Part shown: in pieces, positions 20,930 to 30,589 of the stretch | How the letters are laid out: every line of letters starts with the position of its first letter | How positions within the stretch are numbered: the stretch's first letter is position 1 | Source: Pegoplata infirma | Lineage: Eukaryota > Arthropoda > Insecta > Diptera > Anthomyiidae | Length of the DNA stretch: 64,000 bases | Assembly: GCA_963921195.1 (NCBI GenBank) | Contig: OY992540.1 | Location: 16,809,136-16,873,135, forward strand | Reading direction: 5' to 3' | Notes under the pieces: model-generated | What the model was told of the DNA's origin: nothing | Seen by the model: only the letters and a program-made list of their open reading frames with translations | Databases searched by the model: none | Made by a program: the position numbers and the translations under genes

Positions 20930-21130
20930 AATTGCAGCTTGTAGATGTTCGGGTTACAAACATAAGATCCAGTTTTTTTAATGCTTACCAACGACAACTC
21001 TCCCGTAGATCCATCGACGCAAAAATCCAACAGTCGATCGTTGAGAAATTAACTGGTGAAACTCAAGAAGTTTCAACTTGTATATGTTCGGATTGTAAGC
21101 ATCTCTGGAAGATCGATCAACACGAATCAC
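20930..21130 (+). repeat. Imperfect tandem duplication of about 140 bp
   Basis: CAGCTTGTAGATGTTCGGGT (near 20936) is echoed by CAACTTGTATATGTTCGGAT (near 21076), and GTAGATCCATCGACGCAAAA by GAAGATCGATCAACACGAAT. The reading frames across it do not match a domain I know. Confidence 0.4.
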
Positions 21131-21310
21131 TTTAAGAAACTGTGTAAGCGAGAAATATATTCGAACCTAGACATTGCAAAGCATCTAAAGGTCTCGTCTG
21201 CATTGCATTGCATTAGTCTTAGTACTTGCTCAAAAGAGGTTAAACAAATTGTTAACGTCATTTCAAACCCCTTTGCAAAATTGGTGTTTAAATGGACAAC
21301 AATAAAAACA

Positions 21311-21622
21311 GTGCCGAACAAAAAAAAAATGGTTCTGACTCAGAAACCAGACCAACAAATGATTATATATTTCAACGCCCTGAACTCGAATCCTCTAATC
21401 TTACAAGGAAGGTTGCCAAAGGGGCCATGCTTTTTCTAGCTTGTGTATAAATTTCAAAGAAATCTGGAATGGTCACCTAAGGGACCTTCCTTAAAAGATT
21501 GCTGAAAAACCCAACGACAGATTTTTTTTTTTGGATGGCAGATTCGAGTTCAGGGGGTCGAAATACATTGAGATTTGAAGGTCTGGTTCCTGGGTCAGAA
21601 TCATTTTTTTTGTGGGGCTGTT
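21311..21622. mobile_element. Foldback-type TIR element, about 310 bp
   Basis: The left arm (AAAATGGTTCTGACTCAGAA, ACCAGACC, later CGCCCTGAACTCGAATC) is the reverse complement of the right arm (GATTCGAGTTCAGGGGGTCG, GGTCTGGTTCCTGGGTCAGA, ATCATTTTTTTTG). Outermost words CAGTGCC and GGGGCTG may be the true ends (CAG termini), but no 8-bp TSD is evident. Confidence 0.6.
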
Positions 21623-22320
21623 TAATACAATTCAAATGATGTCAATTTAAAGAGATCCGCATTCACCATAGTCTCCGTCATCATCGTGGTCTCCATGTCT
21701 GTGGTCAACATACCAAGACAAGTGGTAGTAATTTTCTTGCCATTGGTATATCCAACAAGAAGTTCTAAAACCTCGTATTACCAATAAGATTGCTGTAGGG
21801 TATTCAAATAAACTAAAAGTAGCATCCATCTGTGTTCGCCGGTAAAAAATTTATTATTTTTTTTTTCTGTTTATATCAATGTTTTTTTAACCATGTTCTT
21901 AACCAAGTGGTCAGTAAGTATGTCTTCTATTTTTTTTTTTGTGTATCCATCTTCTCTCTGTAGTTGTTGGTGGTTATTTCATGCGGTGTAATTTATTTGT
22001 ATAGACTTAAGAACCATCATCAGTTGTTGATAAATGCTTAATGCATTCATTTATTATCATTAGAATATTTGTTGTTCTTGTTAAGATGTTGGACAAAGAA
22101 TGGAAACAAACTGGATGGAAACAACCGGTTCGAGTCACAGCAGTTAATGGTTAAATGAAATAATTATAAATTTTGCAAATTAGATAATCTAAAAGAAAAG
22201 TCATGTAATGCTATTTTGGATATAGGAGTAGAATAAGCCTAATTAAGCTGGCATGATGAACGCATGTTACAGAAATTTAGGAAATGCAAGAAGCTGGCTG
22301 TAATTCAATTAGTGATTTTT
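21623..22320. other. Intergenic, no gene seen
   Basis: A minus-strand frame rich in Asp and His (21647-21829) comes from a CATCATCGTGG-type low-complexity patch. Nothing else recognised. Confidence 0.45.
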
Positions 22321-22351
22321 CGGTTAGTACAAATCGCGGGTGTACTAACCG
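22321..22351. repeat. Perfect 11-bp hairpin
   Basis: CGGTTAGTACA, loop AATCGCGGG, TGTACTAACCG. It lies at the edge of a LINE fragment. Confidence 0.7.
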
Positions 22352-22840
22352 AATTTCTTATAAACTTCCAGAAGAATAAAGTGTCTTCCATTCCGGACAT
22401 CCACAAAACAAGTGATTCACTGTAAAAAGACTTTCTGTCGCTTAAGAGCTTGGCAGTGACCATAGGGTTCGCGATATCTTACACATAGTCAGTGACATCC
22501 GTTTTCGTCATCACCTGCCCGACTTTATAGGTTGCAAGTACCACTGCCTGGAATACACTACACTTGCCTGGAAGTCTTAATGAGACCCTGATTTCAAGGA
22601 GACACTCCCGAACCCTTGCCCATCTCCATCTTCTATTCATCCATAAAAATTGATATTGCATTCTCTGTCATAACAGAGTTTAACACACAGTCTTTCCTAG
22701 TTCGTACTTGTACTTCAAAGGTTCTGTCAAAGTGTGTCGACGGTGAAATATTTGGTTTTTAGTATCAGTTCCAGAGTGCATAAGCATTTGCGACTCTTTT
22801 ATTCTAAATGCCGATTTTGCTACTGTGCTCGTGATGTACC
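22352..22840 (-). pseudogene. LOA/R1-like RNase H remnant
   Basis: The minus strand gives TENAISIFMDE followed by KMEMGKGSGV (first catalytic Asp strand), frame-shifted traces of the SVFQAEVLA helix, and HLFCGCPEWKTLYSS near 22380-22420 (C-terminal Cys motif). The order is collinear with a normal RNase H to zinc-knuckle tail, but about half the intervening sequence is missing. Confidence 0.65.
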
Positions 22841-23110
22841 ACGGGACGGTGATGGGTTTTTCTACTAGTCCCTGCCATTAAACCAATTCGAGCTCCTTAT
22901 GAAGCCTACCAGAATAAACTAACAAAGGAACTTGAGAACCAGATTTCTAATAAACTTCTAGATGAATAAAGTATCTTCCATTTCGAACATCCACTTATCA
23001 ATTGCTGCACTGACTCCTGCTCCTCCTCCACTTCTCCACAATTCCTACAATAGTCCCAGTCAGAGATTCCCACACGCATGGCCAATCATACAAAGTCTCC
23101 CAGAAAAATT
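22841..23110 (-). pseudogene. LOA/R1-like C-terminal tail fragments (two pieces)
   Basis: 22841-22915 corresponds to the LINE 3' part seen at 18690-18760 (CCACGGGA, then CTACTAGTCCCTG and TTAAACCA). 22920-23110 encodes on minus CRNCGEVEEEQESVQQ and CPKWKILYSS, a CxxC..CP tail motif. They abut, so one has been joined to or inserted into the other. Confidence 0.55.
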
Positions 23111-23334
23111 TGTTGGAACAAATTCCAAATTTACATAGAAAGTGTAAAATTATTTTTCAAAAAAAACTACTTGCTCTAAAAAAGATTGGTTTCGGGACAA
23201 TTTCAAACAAAAATGATCGATTCAGGAATATTAAGTAGAACCGGTTGCAGGGTAGTTTGCTGCGTTCTGGAAACGATTATTTGGAACAGAAAATTTTGCT
23301 TGGCTTCTCAGTACTCACACCAAAAGGCTAACCA

Positions 23335-23930
23335 TTTGTTTACCAAATGTAAGAAGACTTTCTGTCATCTTCGATTTCTGTAGGGTTCGCGATATAGTCA
23401 GTGATATCCGTTGTCATAATCATCAACGCGGCTTTATCCGTTGCAAGTACCTCTGCATGAAAAACACTACACGTGTCCGGAAGTCTCAATGAGATCCTGA
23501 TTACAAGACGTTCGGAAGCCACTTCCAAAACAGTACCCATCTACATCTTCAATCCATTCATAAAAATTCATATTGCTTTCTCTGTCATAACAGAGTTTAA
23601 CGCCCAGTTTTCCCTAGTTGGTACTTGTACTTCGAAATTTCTGTTATTGTTCGTCTGCGGTGTAATATTCCGTTCTAAGTTTCAATTCCAGAGTGCATAA
23701 GCATTTGCGAATCTTTTAACCTGAATGCCGATTTTACTACTGTGCTCTTGATGTAGATATCACCTATCTTGATGAGTATCACTTCCAGACCTAACTAGGA
23801 TGCCGATCTTATACCATAATTGCTAACCACATACGCCAGTCGTTTTGCCGTCTGTAGATAGCGAGGTCACCATAGGTCATTATTGCGCACCTTAGGCCAG
23901 TATTGGTCTAAGTATTGCCCCATAGGGTAG
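23335..23930 (-). pseudogene. LOA/R1-like RT thumb and RNase H remnant
   Basis: From high to low coordinates the minus strand runs from degraded thumb sequence (PYGAILRPILA near 23915) through TDTHQDR to the RNase H start (TENAI near 23585) and then LRLPDTCSVFHAEVLATDKA (E-containing helix, 23430-23490). Multiple stops. The truncation at about 23335 removes the last third of RNase H. Confidence 0.65.
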
Positions 23931-24560
23931 TTTCAGGTTAGGCTGTTAGTGGTTTCATTAGGAGGTCCGTTGTAATACCACGGGACAGTGATGGGGTTCC
24001 CCTACTATTTCCTGACGTTAAATCAATTTAAGCTCCTTATTAACTTCCAAACTATTGGAAGTTAATAAGGAAAGATCGTGCACCTCCCTAAATTCCAGTT
24101 GCAACTCCGGCAAAAGTCATTTGACGGTCATTAAGTCATTATGACTGTTTCCGGTAATAACAGAAACCACTGTCGAAATCTATTCTGTTGCAAACGATAT
24201 CAGCTCACTTGTGCACTTCTTATTGAGAGAAAGCCAAATCTGTCGTATAGTCTCACACGTCCAGCCATGTGCCCATCTCTAACTAGACTTCGTCGCGGAA
24301 CAAAGCAGTAGATTTTGCTTGCACAATCCAATTCTGTTGGAACCTGTAAGTCTTACAACCTTGCGATTCCCTAAAATGTCTCTCTGTCCTGGGACCCATA
24401 TGAATCATATGTCATACTGCTTGGCCTCTCATATAAAGACGTGCGGAAACATTGACTCCAGACACTTGACCGCGGCTTAACTGTTGGTAAGACATTCCAA
24501 CTCAACCAGTCAGCCATTTCCTTTGTTGCCATCATCTCTACTACTCGTAAAACGAAAACG
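23931..24560 (-). pseudogene. LOA/R1-like RNase H second half and 3' end
   Basis: The minus strand encodes KEMADWLSWNV (24490-24530), AAVKCLESMFP, FIWVPGQRDILGNRK (the WVPGHxxIxGN block), TSELISFATE and VVSVITG, and ends in 3' UTR sequence and a single CCTAACC-type remnant at about 23931-23945. A 36-bp palindrome (24035-24070) replaces part of the zinc-knuckle tail. Confidence 0.65.
24035..24070. repeat. Perfect 16-bp palindrome with 4-nt loop
   Basis: CCTTATTAACTTCCAA, loop ACTA, TTGGAAGTTAATAAGG. The paralogue at 18740-18760 has only the left half in place (AGCTTCTTATGAAACTCC), so the right half looks like a templated inverted duplication. Confidence 0.7.
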
Positions 24561-24886
24561 ATCTGCTATCAAATCCAGAAACATTAAAAAACACGGAAAC
24601 ATTTTGTTTAAAACCATCATCTTACGTGATCACAGTCCTGGTAATTTTCGAGCCAGGCTCAATTGTTCGTCTAGCTTCAATCCACCAATGTTAAAATAAA
24701 TGGAGGCTACACTTCCCGGAATGCCCTTCATACAAGACTCCCAGGATGAATTATAGTGGTAAAGCAGGCATGTGCACGAACGTATTAAAAAGTAGAAACA
24801 TTCTAAAAATTTTGAATGAAAAACACTATTCTATTCTTTCAGTTCGAAACGAATCCACCTATAGGTAAAGTTGATTTCTTCACATG

Positions 24887-25008
24887 TGTGGACTCTATTG
24901 GGTCCAAACTTTGAATTGAATTCCCGGAAATTTTAAAATCCTCATATCTCAGTAACTACCGCCGACACGACAAAATGTTGTAAAGCAATTTTGTAGCTCT
25001 TGAATCTT
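24887..25008. repeat. Fragment related to the interior of the 10688-11576 element
   Basis: CACATGTGTGGACTCTATTG, CCGGAAATTTTAAAAT, CTCATATCTCAGTAACTACC and GCCGACACGACAAAATG align in order with 11038-11135. TIRs are absent here. Confidence 0.6.
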
Positions 25009-25246
25009 CAAGATACACAGTGATCCAGACAGTGATTTCATACAACAGAATTGAACACGCCACTGCTGTATAAAACCAGTGAACGACTCTATGGCTAAAG
25101 CCCCAACGTTTTCCAATGTTTTTTTTTAGAGGAATATAAAGCAATCATTACTTTTCTCACCCGTTCCTCAATTTTACGCCTGAAATTCAACTTCCCATCT
25201 AAAAATTCTCCAAGATACTTGGCTCTATCTGAGAAGGCGATTTCAG

Positions 25247-26844
25247 TTTTTTTTTTTTTTTTTTTTTATTAGTTAATATTTTAATTAACAATATATTTAT
25301 TAAAATATGAAAATTAAAATACTACTCCATAGTGGAGCTTCTAGCAACACAAAGATTATTTACGAATACACGCCAACTCTGCCTGTTTTGTGCCAATAGC
25401 TTAACTTGTTGCCACGTCACCCTCATCCTATTACATTCATCATCAATTGATCTTCGCCATGTGAGCTTTGGGCGGCCCCTACTGCGGTTTCCTTGTGGGT
25501 TCCACTCAAAACTTTTACGAGCAATATCAGCTACATCTTTACGAAGAGTGTGTCCCACCCACGACCATTTTCTGCGGCATACTTCAGTATATATTTCCTC
25601 GATGTTACATAGGGAAAGAAGTGCTACATTTGAGATTCTTTGGGGCCAAAATATGCGCAGTATACGGCGCAAGCATTTATTTACAAAGGTTTGGAGTCTT
25701 CTTACGATGTTGTCTGTAACCTTCCATGTTTCGCAGCTGTATAACAACACAGATTTCACGCTTGCGTTAAAAATACGAATCTTGTGTTTGTTTGATATGC
25801 GTGAGGATTGCCACACTTTTCCTAAGGAGGCAAAAGCATGTCTCGCTTTGTTTATTCGACTTGATACATCGTCGTCTGCTCCGCCATCTGTGGTGATTAT
25901 ACTGCCAAGGTAGCAGAATTTTTGAACTTCGGAAATTCGTTCGTTGTTGAGAAAAATAGGAGCAGTGTTGTTTGTTTTTAGCCGCATCAATTTTGTTTTA
26001 GGGACATTAATTTCTAAGCCCACTCTAAGCGCATTTTCCTTAAGTCTGTTTAACTTGTGTTGTATGCCAGACAGTGTATGCGACATCATGCATATGTCAT
26101 CTGCATAATCCAGGTCATGCAGCCTTTGGTTCAGATGCCATTGGATTCCATCGGGAGCTTCTTTGTTTGTTTGTACCATTACATAATCAAGCACTATTAG
26201 AAAAAGAATAGGCGAAAGAACACAACCCTGTTTTACACCCTTGTTGATGTTAAAGCTAGAACTATCATGACCTTTAAAACGGACTTTGCATGAAGCATCG
26301 CGGTATAGTTCTTTTATTAAGGAGATTATCATTTCCGGAATTCCAATATGACGCAAGCAATACCAAATAGCATTTCTGTTAATAGTATCGAAGGCTCTTT
26401 TGAAGTCGACAAATAGTAAAAATAATGGTGAGTTGAATTCAACCGATTGTTCGACAATTATTCTTAGTGAATTTATTTGGTCAACACAGCTTCTGTTAGG
26501 TCTAAACCCAGCTTGTTCACGTCGCAGAGAAGATTCTACAACTGAAGAGATGCGTTCTAAAATAATAAAGGCTAGTATCTTTTGAATGGTATTGAGCAAT
26601 GTTATACCTCTCCAGTTACTGCATTCGCTTAAGTCGCCTTTTTTGAGTATAGTAACAATGACTCCATCATTCCATTCGGACGGTAGTTCACATGATGACC
26701 AGGCATTCTGTATAAGAGGCAAGATCGATAATGCCATGATGTTTGTTGCCTTGGAGAGTCCAGAAAAAATATCAAAAGCAGGAATATTATTTGCCTTGTA
26801 AACAAGACAAGATAAGTTGAATTTAATCGGATTCACTGCCATTG
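25247..26844 (-). mobile_element. RTE-like non-LTR retrotransposon, 5'-truncated, with poly(A)
   Basis: Minus-strand element: a long open RT frame, a short AT-rich 3' UTR (25268-25321) and a 21-nt T run on the plus strand (25247-25267) that is its poly(A) tail. It sits inside an older LOA/R1-like RT. No flanking direct repeat is seen, and about 100 bp of target present in the 38522-38640 paralogue is absent, which suggests a target-site deletion at insertion. The endonuclease half is missing. Confidence 0.75.
25322..26842 (-). CDS. Reverse transcriptase of an RTE-like LINE (506 codons, open throughout)
   Basis: This is the only long uninterrupted LINE frame in the window. Residue landmarks: SEWNDGVIVTILKKGD (55-70), RGITLLN (78-84), FRPNRSCVDQI (113-123), FVDFKRAFD (144-152, motif A Asp), GVKQGCVLSPILF (202-214, motif B), LDYADDICMM (244-253, catalytic DD), CYLGSIIT (310-317), RINKARHAF (329-337), and C-terminal RRKWSWVGHTLRK and RSRGRPKLTWRR. 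All catalytic Asp residues are kept. The family normally also has an N-terminal endonuclease, absent here, so the first Met is only the first ATG inside a 5'-truncated copy. Assignment to RTE rather than a neighbouring clade rests on the GRPKxTWRR tail and is moderate. Confidence 0.8.
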   Translation of the reverse strand: MAVNPIKFNLSCLVYKANNIPAFDIFSGLSKATNIMALSILPLIQNAWSSCELPSEWNDGVIVTILKKGDLSECSNWRGITLLNTIQKILAFIILERISSVVESSLRREQAGFRPNRSCVDQINSLRIIVEQSVEFNSPLFLLFVDFKRAFDTINRNAIWYCLRHIGIPEMIISLIKELYRDASCKVRFKGHDSSSFNINKGVKQGCVLSPILFLIVLDYVMVQTNKEAPDGIQWHLNQRLHDLDYADDICMMSHTLSGIQHKLNRLKENALRVGLEINVPKTKLMRLKTNNTAPIFLNNERISEVQKFCYLGSIITTDGGADDDVSSRINKARHAFASLGKVWQSSRISNKHKIRIFNASVKSVLLYSCETWKVTDNIVRRLQTFVNKCLRRILRIFWPQRISNVALLSLCNIEEIYTEVCRRKWSWVGHTLRKDVADIARKSFEWNPQGNRSRGRPKLTWRRSIDDECNRMRVTWQQVKLLAQNRQSWRVFVNNLCVARSSTME

Positions 26845-27340
26845 CTCATTTAGACAGATCTTTCAGAGAACTCTGAAGGTGCTTTCCATTTACCGATCTT
26901 GCGACATCGTCAGCATGTGCAACAACATGACTACTACCTGCAGCAGTGCCAGGTTCCAAAGAAGCGGCGAAAGAACACCTTCATGTGTTGTGCCCCGATT
27001 GACAAATCGAGTTATGACAGAAGCTTCCAATTCATACGTGTATTAGCAAGTAGATTTTCCACCATTAATACTATCCCATGCTTCACTCCTAGATCAGAAA
27101 ATGCCACAATAATCAATCCTGGAATGTTTAATAGATCCTGGGATTATTAAAAGCCTCATCTATATCAAAAAGCCTTCATAGTGTACTCCTTTACCGAAAC
27201 CAAATTCTCGATGGTGCCTAGTCGAAAGCAACTTCGTGTCAATCACACTACGCAAATATGAATCTATCGTTCGTTCCATTGTCTTTAATATTTCCGAGTA
27301 GGGAAGACTGGGGAAACCCAGCAGACCTACTGAAAAAGTA

Positions 27341-27600
27341 CACTCAAAATAATTCTGCAGTAAAAATATTAGTAAGTGATTTTGTACCAAAATCTACTAA
27401 AAAGTTACTAATTACCAGTAGTACGGTAGTTTTTTAGTATCTTCAAAGTACTAAAATTAGTAATTTTTACTGGTTTTGAATAATATTAGTAACAAATTTT
27501 AGTATTGATTACCAACGCCTGCACTAGATCATTTTGGACTAAAAAATTAGTTCATTAGTAAAATTTTTAGTATTGAATACCCACGTTTTTTTTCTGGGTG
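27341..27600. mobile_element. 260-bp MITE, CACTCAAAA/CACCCAGAAAA ends, TA TSD
   Basis: Left CACTCAAAATAATTCTGCAG and right (reverse complement) CACCCAGAAAAAAAACG are each preceded by TA. The interior is full of TTACTAA/TTAGTAA and ACTAAAAA words on both arms. Short relative of the 10688-11576 element. It separates 50 bp of LINE from the TDGS motif at 27616. Confidence 0.65.
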
Positions 27601-27606
27601 TACACG

Positions 27607-28434
27607 AATACTTTCTACACGGATGGATCCAGTAACTTAAATGGCTCTGGGTCTGGCTGGTATTTGGACGATGCGACCAAATTTCCTATATTGCTATAGA
27701 AAAAATGGCTACAGTATTTCAGACTGAAATATTTGCTATGTTGGACGTAGCGACCTGGATAATTAGGAACAGATGGAGTAATAGGATAATCAGTATTTGC
27801 AGTGACAGCCAGGCTGCGCTCATTGCACTTGAATCTCCAGTCATCATCCAAAATTCTCCAGGAATGTAGACGCAGACTAAATGAGGTCTCATGTGGGAAT
27901 AGCGTCAGTCTTCTGTGGGTTCCGGGTCATAGGGGAGTACGGGGAAACGAGATTGCCGACTCTTTGGCAAATCTTGGCTCTGATACAATTCCTTACAATC
28001 CGGAACCTCAAATTGGTATTGGCTTGACATGGCTGATGCGTTGGATCAACTCTAATATGAAAGAAACTTTCATGGAAAGATGGTCAAATGAGTTGGCATG
28101 CAAGAATACCAAACGTTTTGTGATTAAGCCAGACAAGAAAGTGGCTAACTATCTACTCAGCCTCAGTAGAATAGACTGTCGCAGACTTACTGGCTTAATT
28201 ACGAGACACAATGCCTGTGCTCGTCATATGACGAGATTATGTGTCTTATCAGACCCATTATGCGTGGCTTGTCTTGAGGATGATGACACAACTGAACATT
28301 ACGTCTGTTGTTGTCCAGCGTTCTCAAGGGCTAGACTGTGGATATTGGGTTCTGATATTATGTCTATGGACTCGGTCCATGGACTTCCCTTGTCTGATTT
28401 TCTCAAGTTTGTGAAAGCAACTGAGAAATTCTGA
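27607..28434 (+). pseudogene. LINE RNase H and zinc-knuckle-like C-terminus
   Basis: NTFYTDGSSNLNGSG (27607-27650, first Asp), FQTEIFAML (Glu helix, near 27720), ISICSDSQAALIAL (second Asp, 27791-27830), then from 27890 an intact run: VSLLWVPGHRGVRGNEIADS (last Asp), ANYLLSLSRIDCRRLTGLI, and CVACLEDDDTTEHYVCCCPA (CxxC..H..C), with a stop at 28432-28434. Frameshifts lie in the first third only. All four acidic RNase H positions can be seen. This subfamily differs from the SVFQAEVLA group elsewhere in the window. Confidence 0.75.
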
Positions 28435-28860
28435 ACAACCACTTTTCTTTCTTTTCCTTCTCAACCTTTTCTCACCCTTACTTAATCTTTCTTTTCAGGG
28501 TACGGTACAATGGACTATTTTAAGTCTGAGCGCCATGGACTTGCCTAGAAAATTTACTTATTTTTAGGCTTGTACAACCCACCCTCAACTCAACTCCATT
28601 GTCTTTAACTAATTGGTCTGAAATCCTTCGGATCTGTGTGGGAGTTTTTTCCAGCAATCGGAATATAAAACGACGCTTGTATTCCTCTATTATAAAGTAA
28701 TATACGACCAGTGTATACATGATGTGTAGAGATTAAACAGCCAAGGGATAGTAGATAGAAGTTCCGGTTTTTCCTATCACTTATTAAGTAGAGAAATTTA
28801 ATTCGAATGTCAATTACACTACATCTTTTATCTTCCTCAATCTGTTTTCTGAACAAAGCT

Positions 28861-30390
28861 AATGCACTGCCTTAGTAGGAAGCATGCACTAACTCAGGAC
28901 TCCTGAGTGCACGCTCAAAGTATAATAAATTCAAGTGACATATTTTTTCTCTGCGTGTAATTTCTTAAAAACTAAAATGCTTTTCTTACGACCTCACATG
29001 ATCTGCAAACAGAGCAAATTTGTCATAAATTCCATTTAACAAGAGTATCATTAACATCCTTCTTTCGACTGCTCTCTCAAGTGCTTACATACAACTGACA
29101 CACATGAATTAAAATCAACAACATACATTTTAAGGCAATTTCGATTAAAATCAATATTATATATTTCATACATGATAAAAAATAAATATGCGCCAAAAAT
29201 TACAAATTTATACGTGAAATAAACATAAATTTAACTTTAAAAAAAATAAAAGCCTAAAGCTTTTTTAGGCAACAGTCACAAAAACCACCACAACTATAAA
29301 GTAATCATCAACCTCCAATTCAAAAAAAAAATTCCTCCTTCTCCACCATGGAAACTTTTAATAAATGAAACTAAAAATAAAGACGCTTAAGGCTTTTAAG
29401 GCAGTGACGAAAGCTTTAAACTATAAAAAAAAGTTGCAACGTTCTGAAGCAACAAATACTTACGTTGCATCATCACGTTTTTTTTTTTGTATATGTACCA
29501 CAAAGGATTCCATACCATCCATTCCATGGTATCCAGTAATCACAGCTTGTTATAAACGTTGTAATTAGATGTTCATTAAAAGGGTGGTCCTCGCATGTCT
29601 TCGATGGTTTTTATTAAACTCAGTTTTTTTTACACAACGGTTGTCATAATAAACGTAAACAATTGAGTTTAGCGTTTTATTTGCTGTTCCAGTTTTGTGG
29701 TTGATCGATCAGCAACAACCAAAACATCGTGTATCACAAATACGCCCCTACACACGCCTCATAAATAACAGGTCTGTGGTGAGTGTAACTTACACACATC
29801 GTGTATCCATAAACCCAAGTACGCTAAATAACATGAAAAATTACTCCACCACAAAGGTCTTCCTACCTTATGGTGCTTAAAGAAGATCTTGTTGAGTTTC
29901 CATCCTGATAAAATAATGATGAAAATTTATTTAAAACAAATAGCAAACATTTCATAATTATAACTAAAAGACAGAAAGAAGAGAATAAAGATGATAGGCG
30001 GACAGTTTAGTAGAAGTTTATTCACCTGCCTTCTTTTTTATTTGTGGATTTTATGAGTACACTGAAGGAAAAGACTGTGTGAAATGTAGTTTTCTTTATG
30101 AATGCAAAACAAGCCATGTAGTTGGGCGAATGTTCGCAATTTTGGTGAGTTAACTGGAAACCATTAGACCCATTGTAAATCCCTTGATTATTTTTTCTAT
30201 CTCTTCTATACTAAAAAGAACATTTCCTTAGGTACTCCACTTGAGAAGTCTACAAGACATCATTTAGGCAGTCCTGGTCATTGACAAATCTTTGCCCCAA
30301 ATGCTTGAGGCAACGCAACTTCAGTCCTTAAGATATTCACATAACAAGAAATGCACCACTGATTGTGAGTCCTTCTTTCTACTTCTTTAC
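28861..30390. other. AT-rich intergenic, no gene seen
   Basis: About 1.5 kb with no recognisable domain. There is a small stem (GCCTAAAGC and TTTTTTAGGC) near 29252-29270. Short frames at 29365-29568 and 29695-29880 are unsupported. Confidence 0.5.
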
Positions 30391-30589
30391 AACTCCTTTA
30401 AAAATCGCTGTTAGAGGTGTCCTGTTCGTATGCCCATCAGTGGGCTAACCGTCCGCTTTCCGAATGTAAGAAGACTTTTTTCCTCTTAGGAATCAGCAGC
30501 ACCCACAGAGTTCGTGTTATCCTGCACTTGATTTATCACCAATTATGATTTGTTAGGTTCTATCTGTTCTCCATATTGGGTAGGCGGTA
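30391..30589. pseudogene. LOA/R1-like scraps bordering a LINE insertion
   Basis: Minus-strand LRGKKSSYIRKAD-like sequence at 30440-30500 resembles the GKRVAxLLMG region of the LOA/R1 C-terminus. On the plus strand CATATTGGGTAGGCGGTAT (30573-30591) matches 38893-38911 of the plus-strand LOA/R1 copy, so it is the left target flank of the next element. Confidence 0.45.

Larger units (their letters stand above)
27289..28595 (+). mobile_element. 5'-truncated LINE with 13-bp TSD, itself hit by a MITE
   Basis: CCATTGTCTTTAA occurs at 27276-27288 and 28596-28608. Deleting the unit rejoins the minus-strand RT frame around LKTMER. The element carries RNase H and a zinc-knuckle-like C-terminus. Its 3' UTR (28435-28595) ends in CCACCCTCAACTCAACT, without poly(A). 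A 260-bp MITE lies near its 5' end. Confidence 0.75.
25009..28860 (-). pseudogene. LOA/R1-like RT copy split by two nested LINEs
   Basis: Host pieces on the minus strand, in order: 28860-28601 with YIPIAGKNSHTDPKDFRPIS (RT motif 0/1). 27288-26846 has LKTMERTIDSYLRSV, FDIDEAFNNP (motif A, catalytic Asp) and VVAHADDVARSVNGK (motif C, ADD). 25246-25009 has the post-palm block NIGKRWGFSHRVVHWFYTA. Interruptions are a plus-strand LINE (27289-28595) and a minus-strand RTE-like LINE (25247-26844). The parallel copy at 37801-38870 shows what an uninterrupted version looks like. Stops and frameshifts show it was already decayed. Confidence 0.75.

Noticed and set aside
25332..25913. 193-codon plus-strand ORF
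   Set aside because: It is the antisense shadow of the RT frame at 25322-26842, which has clear catalytic motifs.
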